Part shown: positions 43,904 to 51,424 of the stretch, one piece after another
How positions within the stretch are numbered: the stretch's first letter is position 1
Layout of the letters: every line of letters starts with the position of its first letter
From: GCA-1730015 sp964583825
GTDB taxonomy: Bacteria; Pseudomonadota; Gammaproteobacteria; Granulosicoccales; Granulosicoccaceae
NCBI GenBank assembly: GCA_964583825.1
Contig: CAZOXM010000009.1
Location: 1-64,000 of the forward strand
Direction: 5' to 3'
DNA: 64,000 nt
Translations under genes and position numbers: made by a program
The notes under the pieces: generated by a model
Seen by the model: the letters and a program-made list of their open reading frames with translations, nothing else
What the model was told of the DNA's origin: nothing
Database searches by the model: none

Positions 43904-44491
43904 ATGTTAATGATGATCGATAACTACGACTCCTTTACCTACAACCTGGTGCAGTACTTTGGTGAGCTCGGTGCCGATGTCACGGTCGAGAGAAACGATT
44001 GTGTGATGGTGCAGGAGGTTGCCGAAGCCGCACTTGAGTACCTGGTGATTTCTCCGGGCCCCTGTACGCCGGAGCAGGCGGGTATTTCAGTCGATCTGAT
44101 TAACTCGCTGGCCGGCCGTGTACCGATACTGGGCGTGTGCCTTGGCATGCAATGTATCGGCACCGCCTTTGGTGCCAACATCGTACGCGCTGCCGAAATC
44201 ATGCACGGCAAGACTTCCGAGGTGTACCACAGCGGTCAGGGTGTATTTACCGGGCTGCCGAATCCGCTGGTGACCACCAGGTATCATTCACTGGCTATTG
44301 AAAAATCCTCCATTCCGGACTGTCTTGAGGTGACCGCGTGGACCGGTTCACCCGATGGTGAAATAGCTGAGATCATGGGGGTGCGCCACCGCGAACTCGC
44401 CGTTGAGGGGGTGCAGTTTCATCCAGAGTCGATACTTACCGAAAAAGGGCATGACATGCTCAACAACTTTCTCAAAGGTCGAAAGCAATGA
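43904..44491 (+). CDS. trpG: Anthranilate synthase component II (glutamine amidotransferase)
   Basis: 195-residue class I glutamine amidotransferase giving ammonia to TrpE. It starts MLMMIDNYDSFTYNLVQYFG. The oxyanion strand SPGPCTPEQAG, the nucleophile Cys in LGVCLGMQCIG and the His-Glu pair in GVQFHPESIL form the catalytic triad. It has a GAGGTGC-type ribosome-binding site and overlaps trpD by four bases (ATGA). In some species this subunit also serves folate synthesis; that cannot be told from sequence. Confidence 0.97.
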   Translation: MLMMIDNYDSFTYNLVQYFGELGADVTVERNDCVMVQEVAEAALEYLVISPGPCTPEQAGISVDLINSLAGRVPILGVCLGMQCIGTAFGANIVRAAEIMHGKTSEVYHSGQGVFTGLPNPLVTTRYHSLAIEKSSIPDCLEVTAWTGSPDGEIAEIMGVRHRELAVEGVQFHPESILTEKGHDMLNNFLKGRKQ

Positions 44492-45519
44492 CAGACAGAT
44501 TAGACATTCGGGCGGCGATCGTCAGAGTAGTTGACGGTCAGGATCTGTCGCACGATGAAATGAAAAGTGCCATGCTGCAGATCATGTCCGGCGAGTGTGG
44601 TGACGCACAGATTGGTGGTTTTCTTTGTGCGCTGCGCAGTAAGGGAGAGACGGTTGAAGAGGTTGCCGCAGCCGCAGAAGTCATGCGTAAACTGGCCAGT
44701 GGAGTGCGGTGTCACAGTGCAGATCTTATTGATATCGTCGGTACCGGTGGTGATGGCGCCAGTACTTTCAACATTTCCACTACCAGTGCACTGGTTGCTG
44801 CAGCTGCGGGATTGAAGGTCGCCAAGCACGGCAATCGAGCAGTCTCAAGCAGTTCCGGTGCAGCCGATTTGCTGGAGGCTGCTGGGGTAAACATTGAACT
44901 GGACGCGGCGCAGGTGGCGCATTGCGTTGACGAGGTGGGCCTGGGTTTTATGTTTGCACCTCGTCATCACGGCGCGATGCGATATGCCATCGGTCCGCGT
45001 AAAGAACTTGGGATGCGAACTATTTTTAACGTACTCGGGCCACTGACCAATCCCGCTTCGGCACCGCGGCAGGTGATGGGGGTATACAGCAGTGAACTGG
45101 TGCAGCCGATGGCGGAGGTGCTTAACAAGCTCGGCAGTGAACGCGCCATGGTGGTGCATGGTGATGATGGTATGGACGAAATCAGCATAGCGGCGGATAC
45201 ACACGTTGCCGAATTAAATAAGGATGGTGTGGTGTCGGCCTATACGGTTTCTCCGAAAGACTTCGGTCTGCAGCGTTCTTCTATTGATGCGATCCGGGTG
45301 GCAGGTGCCGAAGAGAGCCTCGCTATGGTAAAACAAGTGCTCGACAACACCGATAACGCGGCACGCAGTATTGTTGCACTGAACGCCGGTGCGGCTATCT
45401 ATGTGGGTGGCAAAGCCGATTCCCACCAGGCCGGTGTTGCGCTTGCGCTCGAGTTGATCGCCGATGGCAGTGCACGTGCAAAGCTTGCACAGCTGGTGGA
45501 ATGCAGCAATGCGTTTTAG
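44488..45519 (+). CDS. trpD: Anthranilate phosphoribosyltransferase
   Basis: 343-residue enzyme joining anthranilate and PRPP to phosphoribosylanthranilate. It has the helical N-terminal domain (QDLSHDEMKSAMLQIMSGE), the PRPP-binding GTGGDGASTFNIST, KHGNRAVSSSSGAADLLEA, the metal- and substrate-binding APRHHGAMRYAIGPRKELGMRTIFNVLGPLTNPA and HGDDGMDEIS. All are complete. It overlaps trpG by four bases, and trpC follows after 53 bases. Confidence 0.97.
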   Translation: MTDRLDIRAAIVRVVDGQDLSHDEMKSAMLQIMSGECGDAQIGGFLCALRSKGETVEEVAAAAEVMRKLASGVRCHSADLIDIVGTGGDGASTFNISTTSALVAAAAGLKVAKHGNRAVSSSSGAADLLEAAGVNIELDAAQVAHCVDEVGLGFMFAPRHHGAMRYAIGPRKELGMRTIFNVLGPLTNPASAPRQVMGVYSSELVQPMAEVLNKLGSERAMVVHGDDGMDEISIAADTHVAELNKDGVVSAYTVSPKDFGLQRSSIDAIRVAGAEESLAMVKQVLDNTDNAARSIVALNAGAAIYVGGKADSHQAGVALALELIADGSARAKLAQLVECSNAF

Positions 45520-45572
45520 TGCTGTCGACGCCCGGGTCAAACTGACAACCGTCCTTAGCGGGGTGCTTCCCT

Positions 45573-46379
45573 ATGTTGCATGACACGCCTGATGTATTAA
45601 AAAAAATACTGGCGCGAAAGGTTGAGGAAATCGCCGCCGCTTGTGAGACGGAGAGTCTGCAGGCACTTTCGCAACGCGCTGCGGATGCTTCAGCACCCAG
45701 GGGATTTGTCAGTGCCCTGCTGCGATCTGTGGAGCAGGGTCGGGCGGCTGTGATCGCCGAAATCAAAAAAGCCTCACCCAGTAAAGGTGTACTCAGGGAG
45801 CAATTCGATCCGGCGGCGATTGCCCGGAGTTACCGTGACGGAGGGGCCAGCTGCCTTTCGGTGCTCACTGACCGCGACTTCTTTATGGGCAGCGCTGAAA
45901 ACCTGCAACTGGCAAGAAATGCCTGCGATCTTCCGGTCATCAGAAAAGATTTCATCATCGATCCGTATCAGGTATACGAGGCGCGCGCGATGGGTGCCGA
46001 TTGTATTTTGCTTATTGTGTCAGCGCTCGGTGATGCGGCTTTGCTTGAACTGAGCGGGCTGGCGCAACACCTCGATATGGACGTACTGATCGAAGTGCAT
46101 GATGAAGCAGAACTGGAGCGGGCCCTGCAGCTCAACCCGCCACTGATCGGCATTAATAATCGGAATCTGAGAACCTTCGACGTCTCACTGCAAACCACCC
46201 TCGATATGCTGGATCGAATCCCCGAGGGATGTCTGACGGTAACCGAAAGCGGCATACTGACCACGCAGGATGTCGACTTGATGCGACAGCACGGGGTGCA
46301 TGCATTCCTGGTCGGTGAGGCTTTTATGCGCGCCACTTCACCGGGCGATAAGCTGCACGCGCTTTTTCACAGCCAATAA
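45573..46379 (+). CDS. trpC: Indole-3-glycerol phosphate synthase
   Basis: 268-residue TIM-barrel enzyme catalysing the fourth step of tryptophan synthesis. Conserved parts are VIAEIKKASPSKGVLREQFDP (catalytic lysine), GASCLSVLTDRDFFMGS, LPVIRKDFIIDPYQVYEARAMGADCILLIVSAL, LIEVHDEAELERAL, IGINNRNLRTFDVSL, ESGILTTQDVDLM and FLVGEAFMRA. It is a single-function enzyme without fused TrpF. It is the last gene of the cluster, followed by a strong terminator. trpF, trpA and trpB are not in the window. Confidence 0.97.
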   Translation: MLHDTPDVLKKILARKVEEIAAACETESLQALSQRAADASAPRGFVSALLRSVEQGRAAVIAEIKKASPSKGVLREQFDPAAIARSYRDGGASCLSVLTDRDFFMGSAENLQLARNACDLPVIRKDFIIDPYQVYEARAMGADCILLIVSALGDAALLELSGLAQHLDMDVLIEVHDEAELERALQLNPPLIGINNRNLRTFDVSLQTTLDMLDRIPEGCLTVTESGILTTQDVDLMRQHGVHAFLVGEAFMRATSPGDKLHALFHSQ

Positions 46380-46405
46380 AAAAGCCCTCACGGGGAGGGC
46401 TTTTT
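46378..46405. terminator. Bidirectional intrinsic terminator between trpC and crp
   Basis: Nine-base stem AAAGCCCTC (46381-46389) pairs with GAGGGCTTT (46395-46403) around a five-base loop. It has flanking A and T runs on both sides, so it can end trpC transcription on the plus strand and crp transcription on the minus strand. Confidence 0.9.
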
Positions 46406-46425
46406 AATCACAAGTCCGGTCGCGT

Positions 46426-47064
46426 TTAGCGCGTGCCGTAAATCACCATGGTTTTACCGCGAGCGTGAATCAAACCGCGATCTTCAAGATCTTTCAAAAC
46501 GCGTCCAACCATTTCTCTTGAGCATCCGACGATGCGTGCGATTTCCTGACGAGTAATGCGAATTTGCATGCCGTCCGGATGCGTAATTGAATCGGGTTGC
46601 TTGGCCAGGTCCAGCAGTGTGGAAGCAACTCTGCCAGTGACATCGAGGAATGCGAGGTCACGAACTTTGGTGCTGGTTTTACGCAGACGGGAGGCCAGCT
46701 GTGTGGACAGGGCGAACAGAATTTCCGGAGATTGATCTGCAAGTCGTTTGAACTGCTCGTAGTTTATTTCCGCCACTTCACACTTGTTGCGTGCAACAAC
46801 CCATGCGCTGCGCTCACTTTCTTCGTCAAACAGACCCATTTCACCGAAGAAGTCGCCATTGTTGAGATAGGCCAGTACAATTTCTCTGCCGTCATCGTCT
46901 TCAATAACGACGCTCACAGAGCCATCTACCATGTAGTAGAGTGTGTCCGGCTTGTCGCCGTGGTGAATAATGGTGGTCTTCGCCGGGTACTGACGCCGGT
47001 GACTGTTACGCAGAAGCGTCTCTAGCCATTCCGCTTTTTGTGGCGCATTTCGTGGTGGAAGCAT
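46426..47064 (-). CDS. crp: cAMP-activated global regulator CRP/Vfr
   Basis: 212-residue transcription factor. The cyclic-nucleotide domain contains YYMVDGSVSVVIEDDDGREI and the phosphate-binding NNGDFFGEMGLFDEESERSAWVVA (the FGExGL...R-S motif typical of cAMP-binding CRP). The helix-turn-helix is ITRQEIARIVGCSREMVGRVLKDLEDRG, with the same recognition-helix residues (R, E, R) as E. coli CRP, so the TGTGA-N6-TCACA site class is expected. I chose ATG at 47064, preceded by AAGGATCA; an upstream extension of 76 codons has no family support. A half-site TGTGA at 47165-47169 with a partial partner lies upstream and could allow self-regulation. Its neighbours match Pseudomonas vfr. Confidence 0.95.
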   Translation of the reverse strand: MLPPRNAPQKAEWLETLLRNSHRRQYPAKTTIIHHGDKPDTLYYMVDGSVSVVIEDDDGREIVLAYLNNGDFFGEMGLFDEESERSAWVVARNKCEVAEINYEQFKRLADQSPEILFALSTQLASRLRKTSTKVRDLAFLDVTGRVASTLLDLAKQPDSITHPDGMQIRITRQEIARIVGCSREMVGRVLKDLEDRGLIHARGKTMVIYGTR

Positions 47065-47229
47065 TGATCCTTTTCTCCGCGTAATCTCTGCAGTATTTGT
47101 TCGTGGTTGGACAGAGCAATAATCGTTCACAGGGTGCTCCCTGGTTGACAATGCGCTCGAATTTTGTGAAATCGCGTTACTCGAGTTCTCATAAAACTGT
47201 TTTTTTGTGCAATCAGACGGGTTTATCAA

Positions 47230-47667
47230 ATGCAAGCAAGAGTTAAATGGCTCGATCACATGAGCTTCGTCGGAGAATCGGGCAGTGGTCATGCCCTCGT
47301 GCTGGACGGATCACCCGAACACGGCGGACGCAATCTTGGCGTCCGGCCAATGGAAGCCGTATTGATCGGGCTGGGAGGCTGTGCCGCCTTTGATGTAATG
47401 CTGATGCTGAAGAAGGGGCGTCAGGCGGTGGATGACTGCGAAGTACTGCTCGATGCCGAGCGCGCGGATGCGGTACCGGCGGTATTTGAGAAAATCCACC
47501 TGAAGTTCGTGGTGAGCGGCCGAGATTTATCGGAAAAGCAGGTCAATCGTGCGGTTTCTCTGTCGCTTGAAAAATACTGTTCCGTTACTAAAATGTTGGA
47601 GTCGACGGCGACGATCAGTCACGAAGTTGTGATCGAAGCGGCCAGATCCGGCGTCACAGGCGAATAA
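47230..47667 (+). CDS. OsmC-family protein (YhfA-like)
   Basis: 145-residue small alpha/beta protein of the OsmC/Ohr superfamily, divergent from crp as yhfA is in E. coli. It has MQARVKWLDHMSFVGESGSGHALVLDG, then RPMEAVLIGLGGCAAFDVMLMLKK with the conserved cysteine, and VSLSLEKYCSVTKMLESTATISHEVVIE with the second cysteine. Both redox cysteines are present. Some members act as peroxidases on organic hydroperoxides; the YhfA branch has no proven substrate. Confidence 0.9.
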   Translation: MQARVKWLDHMSFVGESGSGHALVLDGSPEHGGRNLGVRPMEAVLIGLGGCAAFDVMLMLKKGRQAVDDCEVLLDAERADAVPAVFEKIHLKFVVSGRDLSEKQVNRAVSLSLEKYCSVTKMLESTATISHEVVIEAARSGVTGE

Positions 47668-47738
47668 TTCCTGTGAAAAATATTCCATAATACGAGATAA
47701 CTAGTTGTAAAATATGGTTTATTTGTAAAACGGCTGAG

Positions 47739-47768
47739 TTGCACCTGTCGCGTCTTAGGTGGTATTGT
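47739..47768 (+). promoter_or_regulatory. Candidate promoter of the intergenic small RNA
   Basis: TTGCAC (47739-47744), an 18-base spacer, then TATTGT (47763-47768). Both hexamers match the sigma-70 consensus in four of six positions. A start near 47775 would precede the CCTCC motifs by about eight bases. Confidence 0.35.
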
Positions 47769-47774
47769 TAAGCC

Positions 47775-47842
47775 ATAGATTTCCTCCTCCATCCTCCTAA
47801 GGTTGGTTAGACGCGGCCATCAGGCCGCGTCGCTTTAATTTC
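47775..47842 (+). ncRNA. Candidate CCUCC-rich small RNA
   Basis: The inferred transcript of about 68 bases begins downstream of a promoter-like pair. It contains CCTCCTCC (47783-47790) and CCTCC (47793-47797) in an otherwise unpaired 5' part. It ends with a perfect nine-base-pair hairpin and a T-rich tail. CCUCC is the core of the 16S rRNA anti-Shine-Dalgarno sequence, so such an RNA could pair with many ribosome-binding sites. The layout (promoter, C/U-rich single strand, terminator) is typical of trans-acting small RNAs. An alternative is that the hairpin merely ends the osmC message 140 bases downstream of its stop. Confidence 0.4.
47810..47841 (+). terminator. Intrinsic terminator upstream of rplM
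   Basis: Perfect stem GACGCGGCC (47810-47818) / GGCCGCGTC (47823-47831) with loop ATCA, followed by GCTTTAATTT. It ends either the osmC message or the candidate small RNA. Confidence 0.75.
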
Positions 47843-47925
47843 CAGCAGTTTACGCGCAGTTTGTCCCTCCGAAACCGGCTTCACGCATCTCACACTGCCG
47901 CGCGCGAAATAGTCGGCGGAAATCC

Positions 47926-47954
47926 TTGTATAAGGCGCTCCCATCACCTAGAAT
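47926..47954 (+). promoter_or_regulatory. rplM-rpsI promoter
   Basis: TTGTAT (47926-47931), a 17-base spacer, then TAGAAT (47949-47954). The -10 matches five of six bases and spacing is ideal. Transcription from about 47961 gives a 40-base leader with GGAG about six bases before the rplM ATG. Confidence 0.65.
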
Positions 47955-48000
47955 GGAGGGCTTTTCCAAACAATATTCACCGCCCGTTTACGGAGTGCCC

Positions 48001-48432
48001 ATGAAAACCTTCAGCGCCAAACCGGCCGAGGTGAAGCGTCAGTGGTACGTCATTGACGCTGAAAACAAGCCGCTGGGTCGGCTCGCCAGTGAGTGCGCGC
48101 GCGTACTGCGTGGCAAGCACAAGCCCGAATATACGCCTCACGTCGACACCGGTGACTACATCGTTATCGTGAATGCAGACAAAGTGGCTGTCACCGGCAA
48201 CAAAGCGAAAGACAAAATGTATCATCACCACACGGGATACATCGGTAATCTTAAGTCCATCAGCTTTGAGAAGATGCAGGAAAAAGCGCCCGGGCGTGTT
48301 ATCCGTCTGGCGGTTAAAGGTATGCTTCCCAAGAACGCTCTCGGTCGGGAAATGATCCGCAAGCTGAAAATTTATCCCGGCACTGAACACCGTCACGCGG
48401 CGCAAACGCCACAGCCTCTGGAAATCAGGTAG
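48001..48432 (+). CDS. rplM: 50S ribosomal protein L13
   Basis: 143-residue ribosomal protein of the large subunit. It starts MKTFSAKPAEVKRQWYVIDA, with LGRLASECARVLRGKHKPEYTPHVDTGDYIVIVNADKV, YHHHTGYIGNLKS, RVIRLAVKGMLPKNALGREM and KIYPGTEHRHAAQTPQPLEI, all conserved. The ATG at 48001 follows ACGGAGTGCCC and gives the standard length. It is the first gene of the universal rplM-rpsI operon. Confidence 0.98.
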   Translation: MKTFSAKPAEVKRQWYVIDAENKPLGRLASECARVLRGKHKPEYTPHVDTGDYIVIVNADKVAVTGNKAKDKMYHHHTGYIGNLKSISFEKMQEKAPGRVIRLAVKGMLPKNALGREMIRKLKIYPGTEHRHAAQTPQPLEIR

Positions 48433-48441
48433 GTACAGCAC

Positions 48442-48834
48442 ATGGCTCAGCAACATTACTACGGAACCGGACGCCGCAAGACTTCCAGCGCTCGCGTATT
48501 TATGCAAACCGGTAAAGGCACTATTACGGTCAACAAAAGACCACTTGATGAGTACTTTGGTCGGGAAACCGCACGAATGATCGTCCGACAGCCGCTGGAA
48601 ACGCTGGAACTGACGGACAAGTTCGACTTCAACATAACGGTTGCCGGTGGTGGTGGCAGCGGGCAGGCCGGCGCCATTCGCCACGGCATTGCGCGTGCGT
48701 TGTTGAAGTATGACGAAGAACTGCGCGGCGACCTGCGACGTGCCGGCTTCCTCACCCGCGATGCACGTGAGGTTGAGCGAAAGAAAGTCGGTCTGCGCAA
48801 GGCCAGACGCGCGACGCAGTTCTCCAAGCGCTAG
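48442..48834 (+). CDS. rpsI: 30S ribosomal protein S9
   Basis: 130-residue small-subunit protein whose C-terminal tail reaches the P-site tRNA. Conserved segments are YYGTGRRKTSSARVF, FGRETARMIVRQPLE, VAGGGGSGQAGAIRHGIARALL and the basic end FLTRDAREVERKKVGLRKARRATQFSKR. The final Lys-Arg pair is present. It follows rplM after nine bases. Confidence 0.98.
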   Translation: MAQQHYYGTGRRKTSSARVFMQTGKGTITVNKRPLDEYFGRETARMIVRQPLETLELTDKFDFNITVAGGGGSGQAGAIRHGIARALLKYDEELRGDLRRAGFLTRDAREVERKKVGLRKARRATQFSKR

Positions 48835-48860
48835 CGTTCTTCAAAGCAGTACAGAAAAAC

Positions 48861-48891
48861 GAAAAGCCCGCACGCAGCGGGCTTTTTTTTT
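48861..48891. terminator. Intrinsic terminator after rpsI
   Basis: Stem AAGCCCGC / GCGGGCTT with a short loop, followed by nine T on the plus strand and preceded by a four-A run that could serve the minus-strand VWA gene ending at 48891. It is a strong plus-strand terminator. Confidence 0.92.
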
Positions 48892-50045
48892 CAGTATGAA
48901 AAAGCAGGAGCAAGGTCCTGCAGCGCATCCAGGCTATGTGCACTCGCATACAAATCCAGGTATGGAACCACGAGCTTCATGCCGCGCTCTACAGGCAAGT
49001 CTGTCGGCGGCCCGCTGTCCCTGCCGAGTAGCGGATTCACCCACACCAGTTTGCGGCATTGTCTCTTGATGATTTGTACCTGTTCCAGCAGGTTGTAAGG
49101 GTCACCGCTGTCGTATCCATCGCTGAAGATCATCACAATTGTCTTTCGAGTGACCAGGTTGCGGGTCGAGGTTTGATTGAATTCTCTGAGCGATTCGGCG
49201 ATTTTTGTTCCGCCCAGCCAGCCGGTCGACAGGTTTTTCAGTTTTTGCTCAAGCTTTACGCTGCTCTTTTCCTTTAGCTCGGCGCTTATGCACACCAGAT
49301 CCGTATGAAACGCAAATGCATCGCTTTGCTGAAATCGTTGTGACAAGCCTCTGGCAAATCGCAGGAACAGGTAACTGTACACTTCCATCGACTGACTGAC
49401 ATCGAGCAGTAGCAATAGCCGGGCAGGCGTCTGGCGGTGCCGGCGATATGCGAGTTCAAACGCCCAGCCGTCATAGCGCAGACTTTGTCTGCAGGTTCTG
49501 CGCAGATCGAGTTGTCTGCCGGTGCGCGAATGACGATATCGGCGTTTCTTTCTCTTTTTCATTCGCCTTGCAATTTCATCGATCGCCAGTTCGATCCGGT
49601 GCATATCGTTCGGGTTAAAGACAAAGCGGAAGTCTCGTTGTGCCAAAACCTTCGAATCGCTCGCTCCACCTCCGCTGGTATCGGTCTGTGATTCGAACGA
49701 AGCAGCAACATTGGCTGCCTGCGTTTCAGAAAAATAACCCAGTCCGGACGTCAGTCCGCCTGATAACTGCTGCTCAGCCTCGGGTGTATCGGTGTCATTA
49801 TCGTTGCTGCCCGGCAGCCAGTAGCGTTCGAATAACACAGGGAACTCATTCCACTCTTTTCGAGACTGACAGAAAACTGCACGCAGTGCGCTGTGCAGGG
49901 TCTCGCGACTTTGAAGTGCTGTGGTACAGAAAATCTGGTGTGCGAGACTCAGATTGGACGCATTGATGGCGTAGCCTTGCGCGCGCAGGAGATCCGCAAA
50001 GCCGATCAGGCGGTGCTGCAGTTTTAGTGGTGGTGCGTCGGTCAC
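48891..50045 (-). CDS. VWA domain protein, CoxE-like
   Basis: 384-residue cytoplasmic protein. An N-terminal helical region (LIGFADLLRAQGYAINASNLSLA) is followed by a basic linker KKRKKRRYRHSRTGRQLDLRRT and a von Willebrand A domain. The MIDAS motif is DVSQS (Asp215), with later MIDAS residues in GGTKIAESL and MIFSDGYDSGD, so metal binding should be intact. The RYDGWAFELAYRRHRQTPARL lead-in is typical of CoxE. With the MoxR ATPase encoded just upstream it forms a MoxR-VWA pair, known to mature metalloenzymes such as CO dehydrogenase and other molybdenum hydroxylases. The client is not encoded nearby. Confidence 0.88.
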   Translation of the reverse strand: MTDAPPLKLQHRLIGFADLLRAQGYAINASNLSLAHQIFCTTALQSRETLHSALRAVFCQSRKEWNEFPVLFERYWLPGSNDNDTDTPEAEQQLSGGLTSGLGYFSETQAANVAASFESQTDTSGGGASDSKVLAQRDFRFVFNPNDMHRIELAIDEIARRMKKRKKRRYRHSRTGRQLDLRRTCRQSLRYDGWAFELAYRRHRQTPARLLLLLDVSQSMEVYSYLFLRFARGLSQRFQQSDAFAFHTDLVCISAELKEKSSVKLEQKLKNLSTGWLGGTKIAESLREFNQTSTRNLVTRKTIVMIFSDGYDSGDPYNLLEQVQIIKRQCRKLVWVNPLLGRDSGPPTDLPVERGMKLVVPYLDLYASAHSLDALQDLAPAFSY

Positions 50046-50177
50046 GACGGAGTTGTCTCAACGAGTGCGGCGACCTTACTGTGTTTGCGCCGGCACTTGC
50101 GATCGATGTACGCCGACGTGCCAGTGGCGATCTTCGTGTGACCCGCACAAAGCGGGGTAGAACACGTTGCCGGCATG

Positions 50178-51065
50178 CTATTCACTGCCCGGTTCTTCGC
50201 CAATCATGCGTCGTATAAAGTCACCATCGGCAAGCTCCAGATCATTGCGGGTTTTTAACAGGCAGCCGAGCGATGCTTCAATTTCGCTCAGCGACCCCGC
50301 CAGCTCTGTCACCTGCATTTGCATCAGCGCGGCAGCCCAGTCGAGCGTCTCGGCCACTCCGGGTGTTTTTTTCAAATGCTCGTTGCGAAGATTTTGTACA
50401 AACCCGACTATCGATGTGGTCAGTTGCCTGTTGAGATCCGGAATTTGTTTTTTCAGGATGCTCTCTTCTTTATGTCGGTCCGGGTAGTCAACGAAATGGT
50501 AGAGGCAGCGCCGGCGCAGTGCATCGCTCAGCTCTCGTGTAGCGTTGGAGGTCAGAATCACGTGCGGCACATGGCTTGCGGTCACCGTGCCGAGTTCCGG
50601 TATAGTGATTTGAAAGTCCGCCAGTACCTCGAGTAAAAATGCTTCAAACTCGTCGTCGGCCCGGTCAATTTCATCGATGAGCAATACCACCGGTTTTTCC
50701 GCGGTAATGGCAGCAAGTAGCGGTCGGGGTAACAGATAGTCTTTGCTGAAAATTTTCTGTTCAAGTGCTTCGGCGCTAATCCCCTGGGTTTCCTGCAGGC
50801 GAATACTCATTAACTGTTTTTGATAGTTCCATTCGTACAACGCGGTGCTTACATCGAGTCCTTCGTAGCACTGTAGTCGAATCAGTTCGAATTGTGTGGC
50901 ATCTGCCAGCGCCTGTGCTACGGCGGTTTTTCCGACCCCGGCGTCACCTTCAAGCAGTACTGGTCGCCTGAGTGTGGTGGCCAGATACAGCACCGTACCG
51001 AGTTCAGGGTCGGCGACATATCCGACTGATGACAAGTCTTTAAGTAGATGTTCGATCGCTTGCAT
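50178..51065 (-). CDS. MoxR-family AAA ATPase, CoxD-like
   Basis: 295-residue AAA+ chaperone. It starts MQAIEHLLKDLSSVGYVADPE; a TTG 60 bases upstream would add an unlikely Ser/Arg-rich tail. Walker A is GDAGVGKT (residues 40-47) and Walker B is VVLLIDEIDRADDEFEAFLLEVL. Sensor 1 is VILTSNATRELSDALRRRC. LQCYEGLDVSTALYEWNYQKQL is the CoxD-type insertion loop. It is first in a two-gene unit with the VWA protein, 132 bases apart, and would power its chaperone action. The XdhC gene, another molybdenum-hydroxylase maturation factor, lies 3 kb away. Confidence 0.92.
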   Translation of the reverse strand: MQAIEHLLKDLSSVGYVADPELGTVLYLATTLRRPVLLEGDAGVGKTAVAQALADATQFELIRLQCYEGLDVSTALYEWNYQKQLMSIRLQETQGISAEALEQKIFSKDYLLPRPLLAAITAEKPVVLLIDEIDRADDEFEAFLLEVLADFQITIPELGTVTASHVPHVILTSNATRELSDALRRRCLYHFVDYPDRHKEESILKKQIPDLNRQLTTSIVGFVQNLRNEHLKKTPGVAETLDWAAALMQMQVTELAGSLSEIEASLGCLLKTRNDLELADGDFIRRMIGEEPGSE

Positions 51066-51424
51066 ATTTAGCTTTCGGGTATTGGAAGATCGCCGTGACA
51101 CTTCAGTGTGTTGGTGCGAAGACAAGTGTGAATAACAGTGACAACGATACGACAGGGCAGACTGTGTAGCAAATTTCCCTGAAAAAGAGACGGAATTGGC
51201 GAAAGCAGGCCGACATGGGTCGCAGCACGCAAATGCCGGGAACGGATCAATAGAATGCCTGTTAAATGTCGACAGATAGGCGTAGGTGAGCGCGAGTATC
51301 GATCGTTATTTTGTCGGTATAAAAAAAATGGTACGACTTATATTGTGCGGATTTCGTATCAGCAAGCACCTTCAGGAAAGGGCAGGTACGTTAGGGACTC
51401 ATTCAGCACTGATACACCGACTAT
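51066..51424. other. 359-base divergent intergenic region
   Basis: It lies between the MoxR gene and the CHASE-GGDEF-EAL gene. It is AT-rich around 51300-51345 (GTATAAAAAAAATGG, TATATT) and likely holds promoters for both genes, but no pair with correct spacing was found. There is no coding sequence. Confidence 0.5.

Larger units (their letters stand above)
47668..48000. other. 333-base osmC-rplM region with candidate small RNA and rplM promoter
   Basis: It holds a separate promoter-like pair, a possible 65-70-base transcript with CCTCC motifs ending in a perfect hairpin, and then the rplM promoter. The three elements are listed separately. No protein-coding sequence is supported here. Confidence 0.6.

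Noticed and set aside
47065..47292. 76-codon extension of crp
   Set aside because: Would overlap osmC and is absent from CRP/Vfr proteins; ATG at 47064 has a good ribosome-binding site.
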